DNA of 64,000 nucleotides from Vicia villosa (lineage: Eukaryota > Streptophyta > Magnoliopsida > Fabales > Fabaceae): NCBI RefSeq assembly GCF_029867415.1, contig NW_026706158.1, forward strand, positions 213,600-277,599, written 5' to 3'. A model generated the notes under the pieces. It was not told the DNA's origin and did no database searches. It saw only the letters and a program-made list of their open reading frames with translations. Each line of letters opens with the position of its first letter. The stretch's first letter is position 1. The position numbers were made by a program, and so were the translations under genes. This document shows positions 24,109 to 36,152 of this stretch, one piece after another.

Positions 24109-24668
24109 TTTTTTTTACAGGAAACAACAAATTTCATTAGATTAAACAGGAGAAGTACAAACCAAATGACAAACAGTGTGTAAGGGCATTTCCCTTCCAC
24201 AGACTAAAAACAAGACTAATAGCTAAGCCTACTAAGACTTGGACAACAATAAGCTTTGAGAATAAAGAATCCCACGAGGTATTACCTATCCAATTCCTTA
24301 ATCCAATCAACCAAACTGAAATCTTCAACAAAAGATAAATGAGTTTGAGAACCACAATCTTTAAATCTTTCCAGTTACGGATCATTTTTTTGGCTTTATC
24401 ACGCACAGTTCGATTATACGGGTTCACAAGATTGAAAAAACTCACCATCTCTAGAAGGATCATTTGTTGAAAGGAAAAGAGAATCTGATTTGCAAAACCC
24501 ACCCTAAGATTTTTACTCAAGAACGCATTGCCTTCATCCAAATTTCTTTGAAGCCTTTCATCAAACACCTTGAAGACACACTTACAATAGACTAAACAAA
24601 AGAAAAACACACACAGACCCAAAGATAAAACCAGAAAAACAGTAAACAGAAAAATAGTAACCACTACC
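24109..24668 (-). pseudogene. Retroposon, 3' part (LINE-derived or retrogene)
   Basis: On the minus strand the retroposon ends here: a frame runs to a stop at 24137, then 'aatttgttgtttcctg' and a short poly-A (24109-24116). The frame shows hydrophobic stretches (FLFTVFLVLSLGLCVFFFC; LKLIYLLLKISVWLIGL). The nucleotide tail ('ggaagggaaatgccc...tttgtact') resembles plant LINE 3' ends. No reverse transcriptase is present. The frame is in phase with the 5' part at 43004-43413 once the copia element between them and one copy of its 5-bp duplication are disregarded, giving roughly 305 codons. Non-autonomous LINE derivative versus processed gene copy cannot be settled here. Confidence 0.55.
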
Positions 24669-25796
24669 TGAAGGATAGAAAAACACTTAGAAAGGGGGGG
24701 TTTGAATAAGTGTAGTTTCAAAACTTGTAAGATAAAAACAACTTGCACAATTATTTTTATCCTGGTTCGTTGTTAACTAAACTACTCCAGTCCACCCTTA
24801 TCAGGTGATTTACCTCAACTGAGGATTTAATCCACTAATCACACGAGATTACAATGGTTTTCCACTTAGACACTGCTAAGTCTTCTAGAGTCTTCTGATC
24901 ACAACCTGATCACTCTAGGAACAATCTGCTTAGATAACCTCTAAGACTTTTCTAGAGTATTCTGATCTTACTGATCACTCTAGTCCTTTACAACTTAATG
25001 TAAACAAATTCTAAGAGTATTACAATGCTTCTTAAAAGCGATAATCACAACTGTGATATTTCTCTTACAGTTTAAAGCTTAATCTCACTATAGTATTACA
25101 ACAGCAATAAGTGAGGTTGAAGATGAAGTTTGAGAGCTTTTGAATTTGACAGCGTTTCTGTAAATTAGCGCAAGAGTTGTTATTTTGCTTCTCATCAGAA
25201 CTTCATTATATAGGCACATGAGAAGATGACCGTTGGTAGCATTTAGTGCTTTGTGTATTCCGTACAGCATTGCATTTAATGTTTCACTCTTTTGTCAACT
25301 ACCTCGAGCCTTGCTTTTGCTGTGACTACTGACGTTGCCGTTAATAGCTTCTAACGTTCCTTTTGTCAGTCAGCGTAGCCTGCCATCTTGTACTTGATTC
25401 TGATTGATCTTTTGTAGATACAACGTTGGAATATCATCAGAGTACAAACAGCTTAGTGCATAAGCATCTTCTGATCTTCGGATCGTGAAGTGCTTCTGAG
25501 CGTGATACCATGACTTCAGTGCTTCTGCTTCTGAACTCCAGTTCTTCTGATGCTTCCATAGACCATGTTCTGATTCTGCTTGACCATCTTCTGATGTCTT
25601 GCCAGACCATGTTCTGATGTTGCATGTTGAACCTTCAGAGTCAAAGCTTCTGAGCGCTGATTTGTGCATACTCTTTATATATTTCCTGAAAAGGAAATTG
25701 CATAGGATTAGAGTACCACATTATCTTAAGCAAAATTCATATACATTGTTATCATCAAAACTAAGATAATTGATCAGAACAATTCTTGTTCTAACA
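24669..25796 (-). repeat. 3' LTR of the outer copia
   Basis: 1128 bp, TG...CA. On the minus strand the TATA box 'ctatataatg' lies at about 25204-25213. U3 upstream of it (25380-25670) is packed with TTCTGA/TCAGAA hexamers and three near-copies of 'accatgttctgat'. Its partner is 41871-42998. Confidence 0.95.
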
Positions 25797-25810
25797 ATCT
25801 CCCCCTTTTT
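25797..25810 (-). other. Polypurine tract of the outer copia
   Basis: On the minus strand 'aaaaagggggagat' abuts the 3' LTR. The same 'atctccccctgaaa' type of run recurs three times at 25923-25970, giving several polypurine-like sites in the 3' noncoding region. Confidence 0.85.
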
Positions 25811-26807
25811 GATGATGACAAAAACATATATAAATGATATGAATTTGCAATCAGAATATCAGACGGCAAAAGACAATTACACATTTATAGCAACAACATA
25901 TAAACATAATGTGTGAATGTGTCTCCCCCTGAGATTAACAATCTCCCCCTGAGATAAATAATCTCCCCCTGAAATAAATACTGGAAGAAATTTTGCATAA
26001 GGAACTTCCCTGAGTATCTTCTATTTCAGTTGAGACGATCACACATGCTTAGATCTTCAGAACATTCACAGCTTCTGCTTCTTGCTTCCAGAGGACAGCT
26101 TCAGAGCTTGAATTTCTTCTTGAATCATTCCATGCTAGATGGTATCAGAACATTGTTGAATGTACCAGAGCATCATCAGAGCATCTTCTACATTCTGAAA
26201 TGTTACAGAACAAACTATACGACAAAAGTCAGAGCATGAATGAATCAGAGCATAACACATATATATATCAGAGCATAAAATATGTATCAGAACATACAGA
26301 ATGCATCAGATCATATATATAGTAAAGCTTAAACAAATATATCAGAGCATATAAGGATAGAGAAAAAGTTAGTGCATATTCCATCATTAGAATATCATAA
26401 CATTCTTCCTTCTTGCTTCTGATTCTGAAGCTTCATAGCACTCAGCTTGCTTCAGTTTCCATGAGCTTATTCCTTTTACAGAATTGCGTTTCCCATGGTT
26501 TTGCTTCTAGTGTTGAGCTTTGAAAGATGTCTTCAATCCTGCAAAACACTTAAACAACACAGAACTTACAAGTTCTTGTTAGAAATGTGGGGACTTTCAC
26601 CCAGTAACTGATAAAGTAAATCAGATCATTTATCACATTTTCTCCCCCTTTTTGTCATAACATCAAAAAGAATATAAAAGATTCAGATGTAGAAAACGAC
26701 AAAGGAAAGAAACAGAAGAACTTTTCATTGATCAAGCAAACAGAAGTACAAAAGATATGCAGAGAAAGACAGATGCAAGAAGCAAAGAGACAACTAAGAC
26801 TCAAAGA
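25811..26807 (-). other. 3' noncoding region of the outer copia
   Basis: No coding frame of note. It holds repeated polypurine-like runs (25923-25970, 26640-26660) and about ten copies of 'tcagagcat' or 'tcagaacat' between 26050 and 26360, continuing the TCAGA-rich style of the whole element. Confidence 0.6.
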
Positions 26808-29323
26808 CTAAGACCCTAGCTTAGACATATTCTTGGCCAGCATAGCTTGAATCCCAGCATTACTCTCATTCTGACTTTGGATGAAGACGCGAAACTCAGC
26901 ATTGGTTTCATCTTGCATATGCATACGAGAAGCCATCTCAGCCTGGGTCTTCTGAATGACCTCTAGAGTCCTTGCCAGAACAGAGGGTTCATTAGAAGAA
27001 GCTTCGCAACTTCTGGTCAGAGGATCAGCATTGATCACCATTGCTTCCATGGCAGTCTTCTGAGAGAGATCATTAGAAGGATTTTCCTCAACAGAAATTT
27101 CTTCAACAGAATGATCTTCAGCTTCAGCATCAGCATCTTCCATCTCAACATCATCTCCGTATACTGGAGTAGGAAGATCAGAATCTCCATTCTCAAGAGC
27201 TTGCAGAATGGCAGCTAGATTCCTTGGGGCAGAAGGACCTTCAACTTTTGGAGGAGCAGCAACTTCTGGAATCACCATGTCAGGATCTTCTGCAAAAGGA
27301 TTTGCTCTCAGAAGGTCAAACAGCCATCTAAAATCTCCAAGCAGCACTGGATACTGAGGTCTCCAGACCACAATATTCTGCAAGGGTTAGCTTCCATTTC
27401 AGCAGCAAGTCTTGCTTCTTCTAGTTCATCCACAAATGGCTTTTCTTCAAGACAGATACTGCTCCTTATTGGATGAAAGTATCTTCCATCATCCATTTCC
27501 AGAAGATATCCAGCATAAGCCGGTGCAGCAGCTACCAGCCTCTTCTGAACAGCCATGGCTCTTACTTGAAAATCTTGGCGAAAACTTCTCCAAAGATTCT
27601 TAGTAGATACATCATCCAGCTCATTGAGGAAGGCATCCTTCAGGAGATCCAGCCTACTGATAACTTCACTTCTGAACTCCTCCAGGAAAATGAAAGGTTC
27701 AGGTTCAGGAGGGTTGAAGGTGAATTTGTAGTCTGGGTAGAGAAGGCAGTAAGGTTTGGATTTTCTGGTGGGAAAGGGATGAGATGGAACAGGTGGAACT
27801 ATGGTGGTTGAAGAAGATGGAATATCTGTGGAGGGGGTTGATGAGGAGGCTACATTTGTGGGTGTGGGAAGAATGGTAGTTATGGGGGTAGGGTTGAGAA
27901 CTTGAGAAGAAGATGGTGTTTGCAGGGTGTGTAAAGAGGATGATAGAGGGGTAGGAGTTTGTGCAGGAGGAGGTGATTGAGGGATATTTGCAGAGGTGAG
28001 AATGATTTGTGGTTCAGAAGAAGAGGGTTGGACAGAGGATTCAGAAGGTGGAGGTTGGTAAACTTGCCTGGAGAAGTTACCTGAACGTATAGCCTCGAAG
28101 GAGTCAACCTTGAGAGGGTCATAGATGACCTTCTGCCTGAGTTCTCTCTCAGCAGCTTCTTGAGCATCCTTTCTCTTAAGCCTTTTTTCACGCTTCTTCT
28201 TATCCTCCTTCTTGAGGTCAGCTTGAGAAGGAAGCACTCTTCCACGTATCCATGCAGGATCAATAGAAGAGGAGTTTCTCACAGAAGCTTCCAGAAAATG
28301 CCTGACAGCTTTGACCAGTTCAGCTTGAAACAAGGTTGAGAAGCCTTCAATAGGGATTCTCTTGAGAGGACCACCAGAGAAATCAGAAGGAACTGAGACT
28401 ATCTCCGGGACCAGTTCCATTCTCACCAAATCAAGACCATTGAAGATAACACCTTGGATGACTCTAAAGAAGTCAGACGGCCCACAAGTCTTCAGAGAAT
28501 TCATCAGATCACTTTCAATCAGAATGTATTAGATCATTCTGCTGAAAGGAATAGTATTCCTTTGAAGTTTAGGATACTTCACACGCTCTTCATCCCTTGA
28601 TTCTTCAACAGCCAACTTCAGATTTTTAAAGAGAATGTTGGAGATGTTGAGTTCAATCCTTTGCCCGATGCAGAAGAGAGTGTACTTCTGGTCAGGATTG
28701 ATGAAGGTGGAGGAGAATGACTTTCTTCTATGGTGAAGAGATCCCATAATGATCGCAGCCCAAACCTGATAGAAAGGCTTTAAAGTACCAGTAAAGTTAG
28801 CTTCAAGCCCGTTGACACGCGAGATTTGTCTCTCAATCTGGAACCAATCAACCCTTCCAGCAATAGGACCAGTAACACCTTCTTTATCTTCAAGGTTGTA
28901 CAACTTTCTGATTAAGTCTTCAGTTATTACAACTTCATGCCCTAGCACGAAGGAGAGAATAGCGGTTGGAGTGACGGTTGCATGAGCCCAGAATTCTTTC
29001 ACAAGGGTCGGATAGATTGGTCCAACCAATCTCTTCAAGTAGTTCGACCATCCTTGTCCCATAGTCTTAGCATCGATTCTGAAACCATAAGCACCCAAGC
29101 TTTCAAAGTCCACCGGAGATTCACACAGAACATCCATTTCTGATGGAGGAATGGAGCAAGTTTTCAGTGGAGTATCCTCTTGTCTGTTGAATGCTTGTTG
29201 AGAGGAACTTGAAGAAGGATTCATGGTGAATGCTAGGTTGAAGATGAATAAACTAGGGTTTATGCAGAATCTAGAGAATAAGAGAGAGAGAGAGAGAGCA
29301 AACAAAGATGACAAAGAATGCAA
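26808..29323 (-). pseudogene. Extra ORF (ORF3, once called env-like) of the outer copia
   Basis: An additional gene between pol and the 3' LTR, as in SIRE/Maximus elements; function unproven. The likely start is ATG at 29231 (MNPSSSSSQQ), in a good plant context after a CT-rich leader. The frame can be extended upstream to 29323, where the leader happens to read as a hydrophobic stretch. Near the N-terminus is a domain with VGPIYPTLVKEFWAHATV, like the plant 'putative transposon protein' domain also seen at 54835. A long S/P/T-rich middle and a C-terminal part with predicted coiled-coil character (QKTQAEMASRM) follow. One stop (about 28529) and one frameshift (about 27375) break it. Confidence 0.75.
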
Positions 29324-29705
29324 AGAGAGAGAGAAATAAAAGAGGGAAATGAAACGTTTGAAGAAATATAAAACGAAAAAAAATAAAATGAAATGATGAA
29401 TGGAATTTAATGTTACGTGACGTGAGGAGAGAGACTTATGACAAATGAAGTGATTAGCACAGTTACCTAGGGCGGCATCACCTCAACTGCACGCATGCTT
29501 GTCCAAAAATAGTGAACACATGTTTACCATCTGGAAAGCCAGTTACAGCTGTTTTACTTTTAAAGAGATTATGAATCAACTTAGACAATGAAACGTTAGT
29601 AATAACAGAATTACTACTTCTAATTGATTAAAATCAGAACTTCTTATAAAAGACTAATCCAATCACATTTCAGAATTTAACCATACATAAGATCTTCTCA
29701 TCTTC
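29324..29705 (-). other. Spacer between pol and the extra ORF of the outer copia
   Basis: Holds the CT-rich leader (AG-repeat on the plus strand at 29281-29300 runs into it) and AT-rich DNA. In the element's direction it could contain the promoter or splice acceptor for the extra ORF; no clear TATA box was found. Confidence 0.4.
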
Positions 29706-32700
29706 TCATTCTGGGCATAAATCCATACTGATATTTTTCAGAATGAATTTAAATCTATCTTCAGCCAGGGGTTTTGTAAAGATATCAGTCCATTGATGGT
29801 CTGTATCCACAAAGTTTAAAGATAGAACACCCTTCTGAACATAGTCCCTTATGAAATGATGTTTGATCTCAATATGTTTAGCTTTTGAATGTAATATAGG
29901 ATTTTTAGATAAACATATAGCAGAAGTATTATCACAGAAGATAGGAGTGTTACTCTCATATATCTGATAATCTTCTAGCTGACTCTTCATCCAGAGCATT
30001 TGTGTACTACAACCACCAGCAGCAACATATTCTGCTTCTGTTGTTGATAGAGCAATGGTAGCTTGCTTCTTGCTGTACCAGGAGATCAGATGACTTCCAA
30101 GAAATTGACAACTTCCAGAAGTACTTTTTCTTTCAATTCTATCTCCAGCATAGTCAGCATCACAGAATCCTACTAAGTTGTATTCTTTAGATTTTTTGTA
30201 GACTAAGCCAACATTAGTAGTACCTTTCAGATACCTCAGAATTCTCTTAACAGCAGTTAAGTGAGATTCTCTAGGATCTGATTGGAATCTAGCACACAAA
30301 CAAACACTGAATAGTATGTCAGGTCTAGAAGCAGTTAAATATAAAAGAGATCCAATCATACCTCTGTACAACTTCTGATCTACCTTCTTACTTACCTCAT
30401 CCTTACCTAGGATGCACGTTGGATGCGTAGGAGTTTTGGCTTCTTTGCAGTCATAAAGATTAAACTTCTTCAGAAGTTCTTTCACATACTTGGTTTGGTG
30501 AACATATGTTCCTTCTGATGTTTGATTGATTTGTATCCCAAGGAAGTACTTGAGTTCTCCCATCATGCTCATCTCAAACTCAGCCTGCATAGACTCAGCA
30601 AACTCCTTTCTAAGTGTAGCATTAGATGTTCCAAAGATAATATCATCTACATATATTTGACATATTAAAATATCCTTTTTAAAGGTTTTACAAAAGAGAG
30701 TAGTGTCCACTTTTCCTCTAGTGAAACCATTTTCCAGAAGGAAAGAACTTAAACGTTCATACCAAGCTCTAGGAGCTTGTTTCAATCCGTATAATGATTT
30801 GTTTAATTTAAAAACATGATTTAGAGACATGGAGTCTTCAAAACCAGGAGGTTGGTGGACATAGACTTATTCATCTATATAACCATTTAAGAAGGCACTC
30901 TTAACATCCATCTGATAAAGAGTGATGTTATGTTGAGTGGCAAAAGAAATTAACAGACGAATAGATTCTAACCTGGCCACTGGTGCAAAGGTTTCTGTAT
31001 AGTCAATCCCTTCTTGATGACTGTAACCCTGAGCAACCAGTCTGGCTTTGTTTCTTACTACTTCTCCTTTCTCACTCAGCTTGTTTCTGAAGACCCATTT
31101 TGTACCGATGATATTGAATCCTTTTGGTCTAGAAACAAGATCCCATACATCATTCCTTGTAAACTGATTAAGTTCTTCTTGCATAGCAATTATCCAGTCT
31201 GGATCTTCTAGAGCTTGATCAACAGAAGTTGGCTCGATCAAAGACACAAGACCTAATTGGCATTCTGCATTGTTCTTAAGGAATGCTCTTGTTCTGATAG
31301 GATCATCCTTCTTTCCAAGAATGACATCTTCTGAATGAGCAGAAGTGAATCTGGAAGATCTTCTGACAGTTGGTTCTTCAGAAATGCTTAGATTCTCCAA
31401 AGAAGCTGCAACTTGATCTTCAGATTCTTTACTTCTGAGAAGTTCTGCTTCTGATGCTTTGCTTCTTGGTTCTACTGCTTCTGATATATCAATATCAAAA
31501 TCTGCAAAATTCTCAAACTGCTTTGGCTTTTCAAGACCAAGCTTATCATCAAACCTGATATTGATTGATTCTTCTACAACCAATGTTTCAGTATTGTATA
31601 CTCTATAGCCTTTTGAGCGTTCAGAATATCCAAGAAGGAAACACTTTTGTGCCTTAGAATCAAACTTACCAAGATGATCTTTAGTATTCAGAATAAAACA
31701 TACACATCCAAAAGGATGGAAATATGAAATGTTGGGCTTTCTGTTCTTCCACAATTCATAAGGAGTCTTATTTAGAATAGGTCTGATAGAGATTCTATTC
31801 TGAATGTAACATGCAGTGTTTATTGCTTCTGCCCAGAAATGCTTAGCCATATTGGTTTCATTGATCATGGTTCTGGCCATTTCTTGTAGAGTCATATTCT
31901 TTCGCTCTACAACTCCATTTTGCTGTGGAGTTCTAGGGCAAGAGAAATTATGGGCAATGCCATTTTCTTTGAAGAACTCCTCAAAGAATTTGTTCTCAAA
32001 TTCACCACCATGATCACTTCTAACCTTTATTATTTTGCACTCTTTCTCAGATTGGATCTGAGTGCAGAATTCAAAGAACACTGAATGAGACTCATCCTTG
32101 TGTTTTAAGAACTTTACCCATGTCCAGCGGTTATAATCATCTACGATGACTAATCCATATTTCTTCCCTCTGACAGATGTTGTTTTGACTGGGCCAAACA
32201 GATCAATGTGCAGGAGTTCTAACGGCCTTGAGGTAGAAACAACATTCTTAGACTTGAATGCAGGTTTGGAGAACTTGCCCTTCTGACATGCTTCACGGAG
32301 AGCATATGATTGATATTTCAGATTAGGGAGTCCTCTGACAAGATTTAGTTTTTTAATCTGAGAAATCTTTCTCAAACTAGCATGTCCTAATCTTCTATGC
32401 CAGACCCACTGCTCTTCAGAAACAGACATAAGACAAGTTACCTTCTGATTCTTAAGATCTTGAAGATCTGTCTTATAAATGTTGTTCTTCCTCTTGCCTG
32501 TAAATAGGATTGAGCCATCCTTCTGACTTACAGCCTTGCAAGACTTTTGGTTGAAGATTATATCATAACCATTGTCACTTAATTGACTAATGGATAATAA
32601 GTTATGTGTTAATCCTTCTACAAGAAGTACATTAGTTATGGAAGGAGAGTTACCAAACTTTATAGTTCCAGAGCCAATTATCTTGCCCTTCTGATCTCCT

Positions 32701-32840
32701 CCAAACTTGACTTCTCCACCAGATTTAAGCACCAGGTCTTGGAACATAGACCTTCTTCCTGTCATGTGTCGCGAGCATCCAGAGTCCAGGTACCATGACA
32801 TGTTGTGCTTTGTCTTCTTTGTAGCCAAGGATATCTGCAA
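29706..32840 (-). pseudogene. Outer copia pol: protease, integrase, RT, RNase H
   Basis: Domains in order: protease with WYLDSGCSRHMTG (aspartic D-S-G core); GAG-pre-integrase with WHRRLGHASL (HHCC-type start); integrase core with HIDLFGPVKT (first D), SDHGGEFENKFF (second D) and NGVVERKNMTL (E); RT starting DWIIAMQEELNQF, WVFRNKL, VARLESIRLL, then LYGLKQAPRAWYERL and catalytic YVDDIIFG; RNase H with STTEAEYVAA and the copia C-terminus DIFTKPLAED. One TAA at 30867-30869 replaces a glutamate codon in the RT between NGYIDE and VYVHQPPGFE; the frame is otherwise continuous. Pol starts about 14 bp after the gag stop in another frame. The polyprotein would cleave itself, copy and integrate the element. 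Confidence 0.95.
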
Positions 32841-32853
32841 TAGGAATAATCTT

Positions 32854-34122
32854 TTACTTAGGTACCCACATTTTCTTGGGTCCTTTCTTGTTAGTTTTCC
32901 TCAAGTTCTGATTGAACTTGGGTTTAGCATTATAAGCAATAGGAGGAACAACATGATAATTCTTATTCTGAGTTCCATGATATTTCTTAGGTTGTGTTAC
33001 ATGCTTCTTGGTGTGTGTTATGTGAAAGCTTTGAGCATGTGATGTGTGCCTAATATCATGGGAGTGGCCATACTTGAACTGATCATACAATGGCTTGTAT
33101 GTGATTTTCATATCATCCACAGGTTCAAGTTTGTATGGGGTTTCACCCTCAAAACCAATGCCAACTCTCTTGTTTCCGGAAACAGCATATATCATAGAAG
33201 CTAGCTGACTTCTGCCAATACTTCTAGATAGGAACTTCCTGAAACTTAAATCATATTCTTTCAGAATATGGTTTAGACTAGGAGTGGACTTTTCTGAATC
33301 AGAAGAAGATCCAATGTTGTTGGATAATTTTAAAACTTTTTCTTTTAATTCAGAATTTTCCAACTCAAGCTTCTTAGTTTCAAATTCAAATTGCTTTTTC
33401 AGCTTTTTGTATTTGATACTAAGATGAGCTTTTAGTTCAAGAAGCTCTGTTAAACTGGAAACTAACTCATCTCTAGTTAGTTCAGAAAATACCTCTTCAG
33501 AATCTGATTCTGATGTAGATTCTGATCCATCATTGACAGTGGCCATCAGTGCAATGTTTGTCTGCTCATCTTCAGAGTCTGATTCATCTTCTGACTCATC
33601 CCATGTTGCCATAAGACCTTTCTTCTTATGAAACTTCTTCTTGGGATTTTCCTTCTGAAGTTTTGGGCACTCATTCTTGTAGTGTCCAGGCTCATTGCAT
33701 TCGTAGCACATGACCTTCTTCTTGTCAAATCTTCTGCCTCTAGAAGATTCTCCTCTTTCAGGCTTCTTTGAGCTTCTGAAGCTCTTGAACTTCCTCTGCT
33801 TGCTTTTCCAGAGTTGGTTAACTCTTCTGGAAATCATGGACAGTTCATCTTCTTCTTCTTCTGATTCTGATTCTTCAGAATCTACTTCTTCAGCCTGAAA
33901 AGCGTTAGTGCATTTTTTATAATTAGATTTTAATGCAACAGACTTACCTTTCTTCTGAGGTTCATTAGCGTCAAGCTCAATCTCATGACTCCTCAGGGCG
34001 CTGATCAGCTCTTCCAAAGAGACTTCATTCAGATTCTTTGCTATCTTGAATGCAGTAACCATTGGGCCCCATCTTCTGGGCAAGCTTCTGATGATCTTCT
34101 TCACATGATCAGCCTTGGTGTA
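32854..34122 (-). pseudogene. Outer copia gag, C-terminal part (after the inner insertion)
   Basis: Continues the capsid/nucleocapsid protein. It shows LPRRWGPMVTAFKIAKNLNE (end of the retrotrans_gag fold), an acidic stretch, the zinc knuckle CYECNEPGHYKNEC (CX2CX4HX4C, binds element RNA), several D/E/S-rich segments, a coiled coil rich in K/L/E, and the ending GPKKMWVPK then stop. It is separated from its N-terminal part (41261-41785) by the inner copia. The two parts meet in the same frame once that element and one GTGTA copy are set aside, so no other break in gag is visible. Confidence 0.9.
34118..34122. repeat. Target duplication of the inner copia, left copy (GTGTA)
   Basis: Five bases gtgta before the LTR at 34123, matched by gtgta at 41256-41260 directly after the other LTR. 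Confidence 0.9.
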
Positions 34123-35644
34123 TGTTAGACGCTGGCCTTAGGATCTAGTGGGGGGGTGAATAGATCGTTCACAGTTTTACGGATTTAAACTACTTTTCAG
34201 CGGAAGTAATTCTGAATCGACTCGCGTCTATTCCGAACCACTATCGAAACGATTATATATGTGTTTAAAAACCAGTCAAAGACTTAAGGTGAATGATAAG
34301 AGTATATGTTGCAGAATCAAGGCGTTTCTCTTATTGAAAATCAGATTAACTTTTGTATGATGGACAATGTTTGCAATGCAGTAAGAGTGATAGAAACAAA
34401 TATACAAACACTTGGTGATAATGGTCAAATTGAAGGTAATTCAATGTGTGATGGGTTGTGATGTTTATGTACGTTCTTAGTTCACAATCTTAACACTCGA
34501 ATCGTTGACCAATTTGCTATTATAACCAAATATGAACAGAATGTAAATGAAAAAGTAAAAGCGACAAGAACACGATATTTGTTTAGGCAGTTCGTCGATC
34601 GTCCTCGCTACGACTACGTCTGCCCCCAATTCCAAATTGAAATTGGGTAATCTTTCATTAATGTTGAAAGTAGTATATACAAAGAAGATAACAAAGCGAT
34701 AAACGATAAACCAATTATGTCGATCCTTTGAATCTTCTTCCCCCTTAATCTTGAGCAGGATCAAGGTTATCCAAGAGCTTCACTTTGATTCCCTTCTGCA
34801 GTGTCTTGATTCCTTGAACTCCCCGTTCCTCAATCGTTACACTCAGCCGAATCCTCAATGAACGCCTCTTGATAAAAACCCCCAAGAACCACCCGTCGTG
34901 GAGGACAAAACCCGCAGATTTTATTCACCAACAAACCCCACAAACCTTCACCCACTAGGAATCTTCAATTCCGTTCCATGGACGTTATCGAACTCATCAC
35001 TAACCCGCAACGCAAGAATGATTATGTGTAATTGTGTTGGAGATGATGAAGAACGAAGATGAGAAGCGTTTGTGTATCTTTTCAGTCGTTGGTGTTGCCT
35101 TGAATAATTACCCTTGGACAATATATATGATAGCTTAATAGTTGGAGATGAGAGAAACAAAATTTTTGGCATTCTTGATCAGTTAGGTCGACCTCTTGTA
35201 GTGCTTAGGTCGACCTAGCAGAGCTTGTAGAATTTTGCTCCCAGTTAGGTCGACCTGTTGAAGGAGTAGGTCGACCAGAATCCTCTTCTGATGCGTTCTG
35301 GGAACATTTTCTCAGATTAGGTCGACCTAGTTGTTGTGTAGGTCGACCTAACAGGCTGGTATGTAAAATTCATCAATTTAGGTCGACCTAAATGATGTGT
35401 GAGTCGACCTAGCAGGAGTATATGAATTTTTCTCCATTTTAGGTCGACCTGGGTTGATGGTAGGTCGACCTAACTGCTGCTTTTCTGCATTCTTCTTGTT
35501 TTGCTTGTGTTGATTCAACCTATTCTATCATGAGTGATCAATGCTTGCTTTTCTTTGAGTTTTCTACTTCCGTCTTGTTGTTTGAATGCTTATTTGAGTT
35601 TGCCATGAATCAAAAACATCTTTGAGTGTAATCTTGTATTCACA
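34123..35644 (-). repeat. 3' LTR of the inner copia, with palindrome array
   Basis: 1522 bp. In U3 (35185-35471) are ten copies of the palindrome AGGTCGACCT (eight perfect) in five pairs. Members of a pair are 21-22 bp apart and pairs repeat every 61-72 bp. A TATA-like 'atatatat' lies at 35121-35128, about 60 bp from the nearest palindrome on the transcription-start side. Partner LTR at 39737-41255. Confidence 0.95.
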
Positions 35645-35660
35645 TACTCCCCCTTTTTGA
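35645..35660 (-). other. Polypurine tract of the inner copia
   Basis: Minus-strand 'aaaaagggggagtat' directly before the 3' LTR; nearly the same tract as the outer copia. Confidence 0.85.
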
Positions 35661-36152
35661 TGATGGCAAACCATTCGTCTAAGCTTTGGTAGTAAGTGCT
35701 AAAGACTCAACAAAGCTCCCCCGTACATCCAGCATCTATCTCTCAACAAGGCAATCTCTCAACAAAGCTCCCCCGTACACTCAGCACTCAGCATCTATCT
35801 CCCCCTTTGTCAACATCAAAAAGAGAAAACAAGAGAATAGGAGAGTAACAAGACAACCATAGATAACAATGCTAGCATGTACAGTATAGTAGATAAAAGG
35901 CAGTTAGTGATAGCATGAGACACATATGTGAGCAAGAGCAATTTTTATGCATGAAGTCACTATAAGCATGTTAATTGATAGCATATTATAGTATCAATAA
36001 TATTTTTGGAAGTGAACAACGATTACGTTACCGCTTTTTCAATATGACGCCTGGCTTGATGATGAACTACCTTTACGCTAAGAAAAATGTTAGCAAGAAA
36101 AATATATATATACATAAAGTAAAGAAATAATATTAAGAGAAAACAAACGTAA
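35661..36152 (-). other. 3' noncoding region of the inner copia
   Basis: Contains two runs of 'agctcccccgtaca' and 'atctccccctttgtc' (further polypurine-like sites at 35715-35815). No extra ORF is present here, unlike in the outer copia. Confidence 0.6.

Noticed and set aside
34477..34764. 95-codon ORF in both LTRs of the inner copia
   Set aside because: Lies wholly in LTR sequence and is shared only because LTRs are duplicates.
35160..35480. Regularly spaced palindromes considered as a CRISPR-like array
   Set aside because: Sits in an LTR of a plant copia element, is duplicated in the other LTR, has similar rather than unique spacers and no cas genes.
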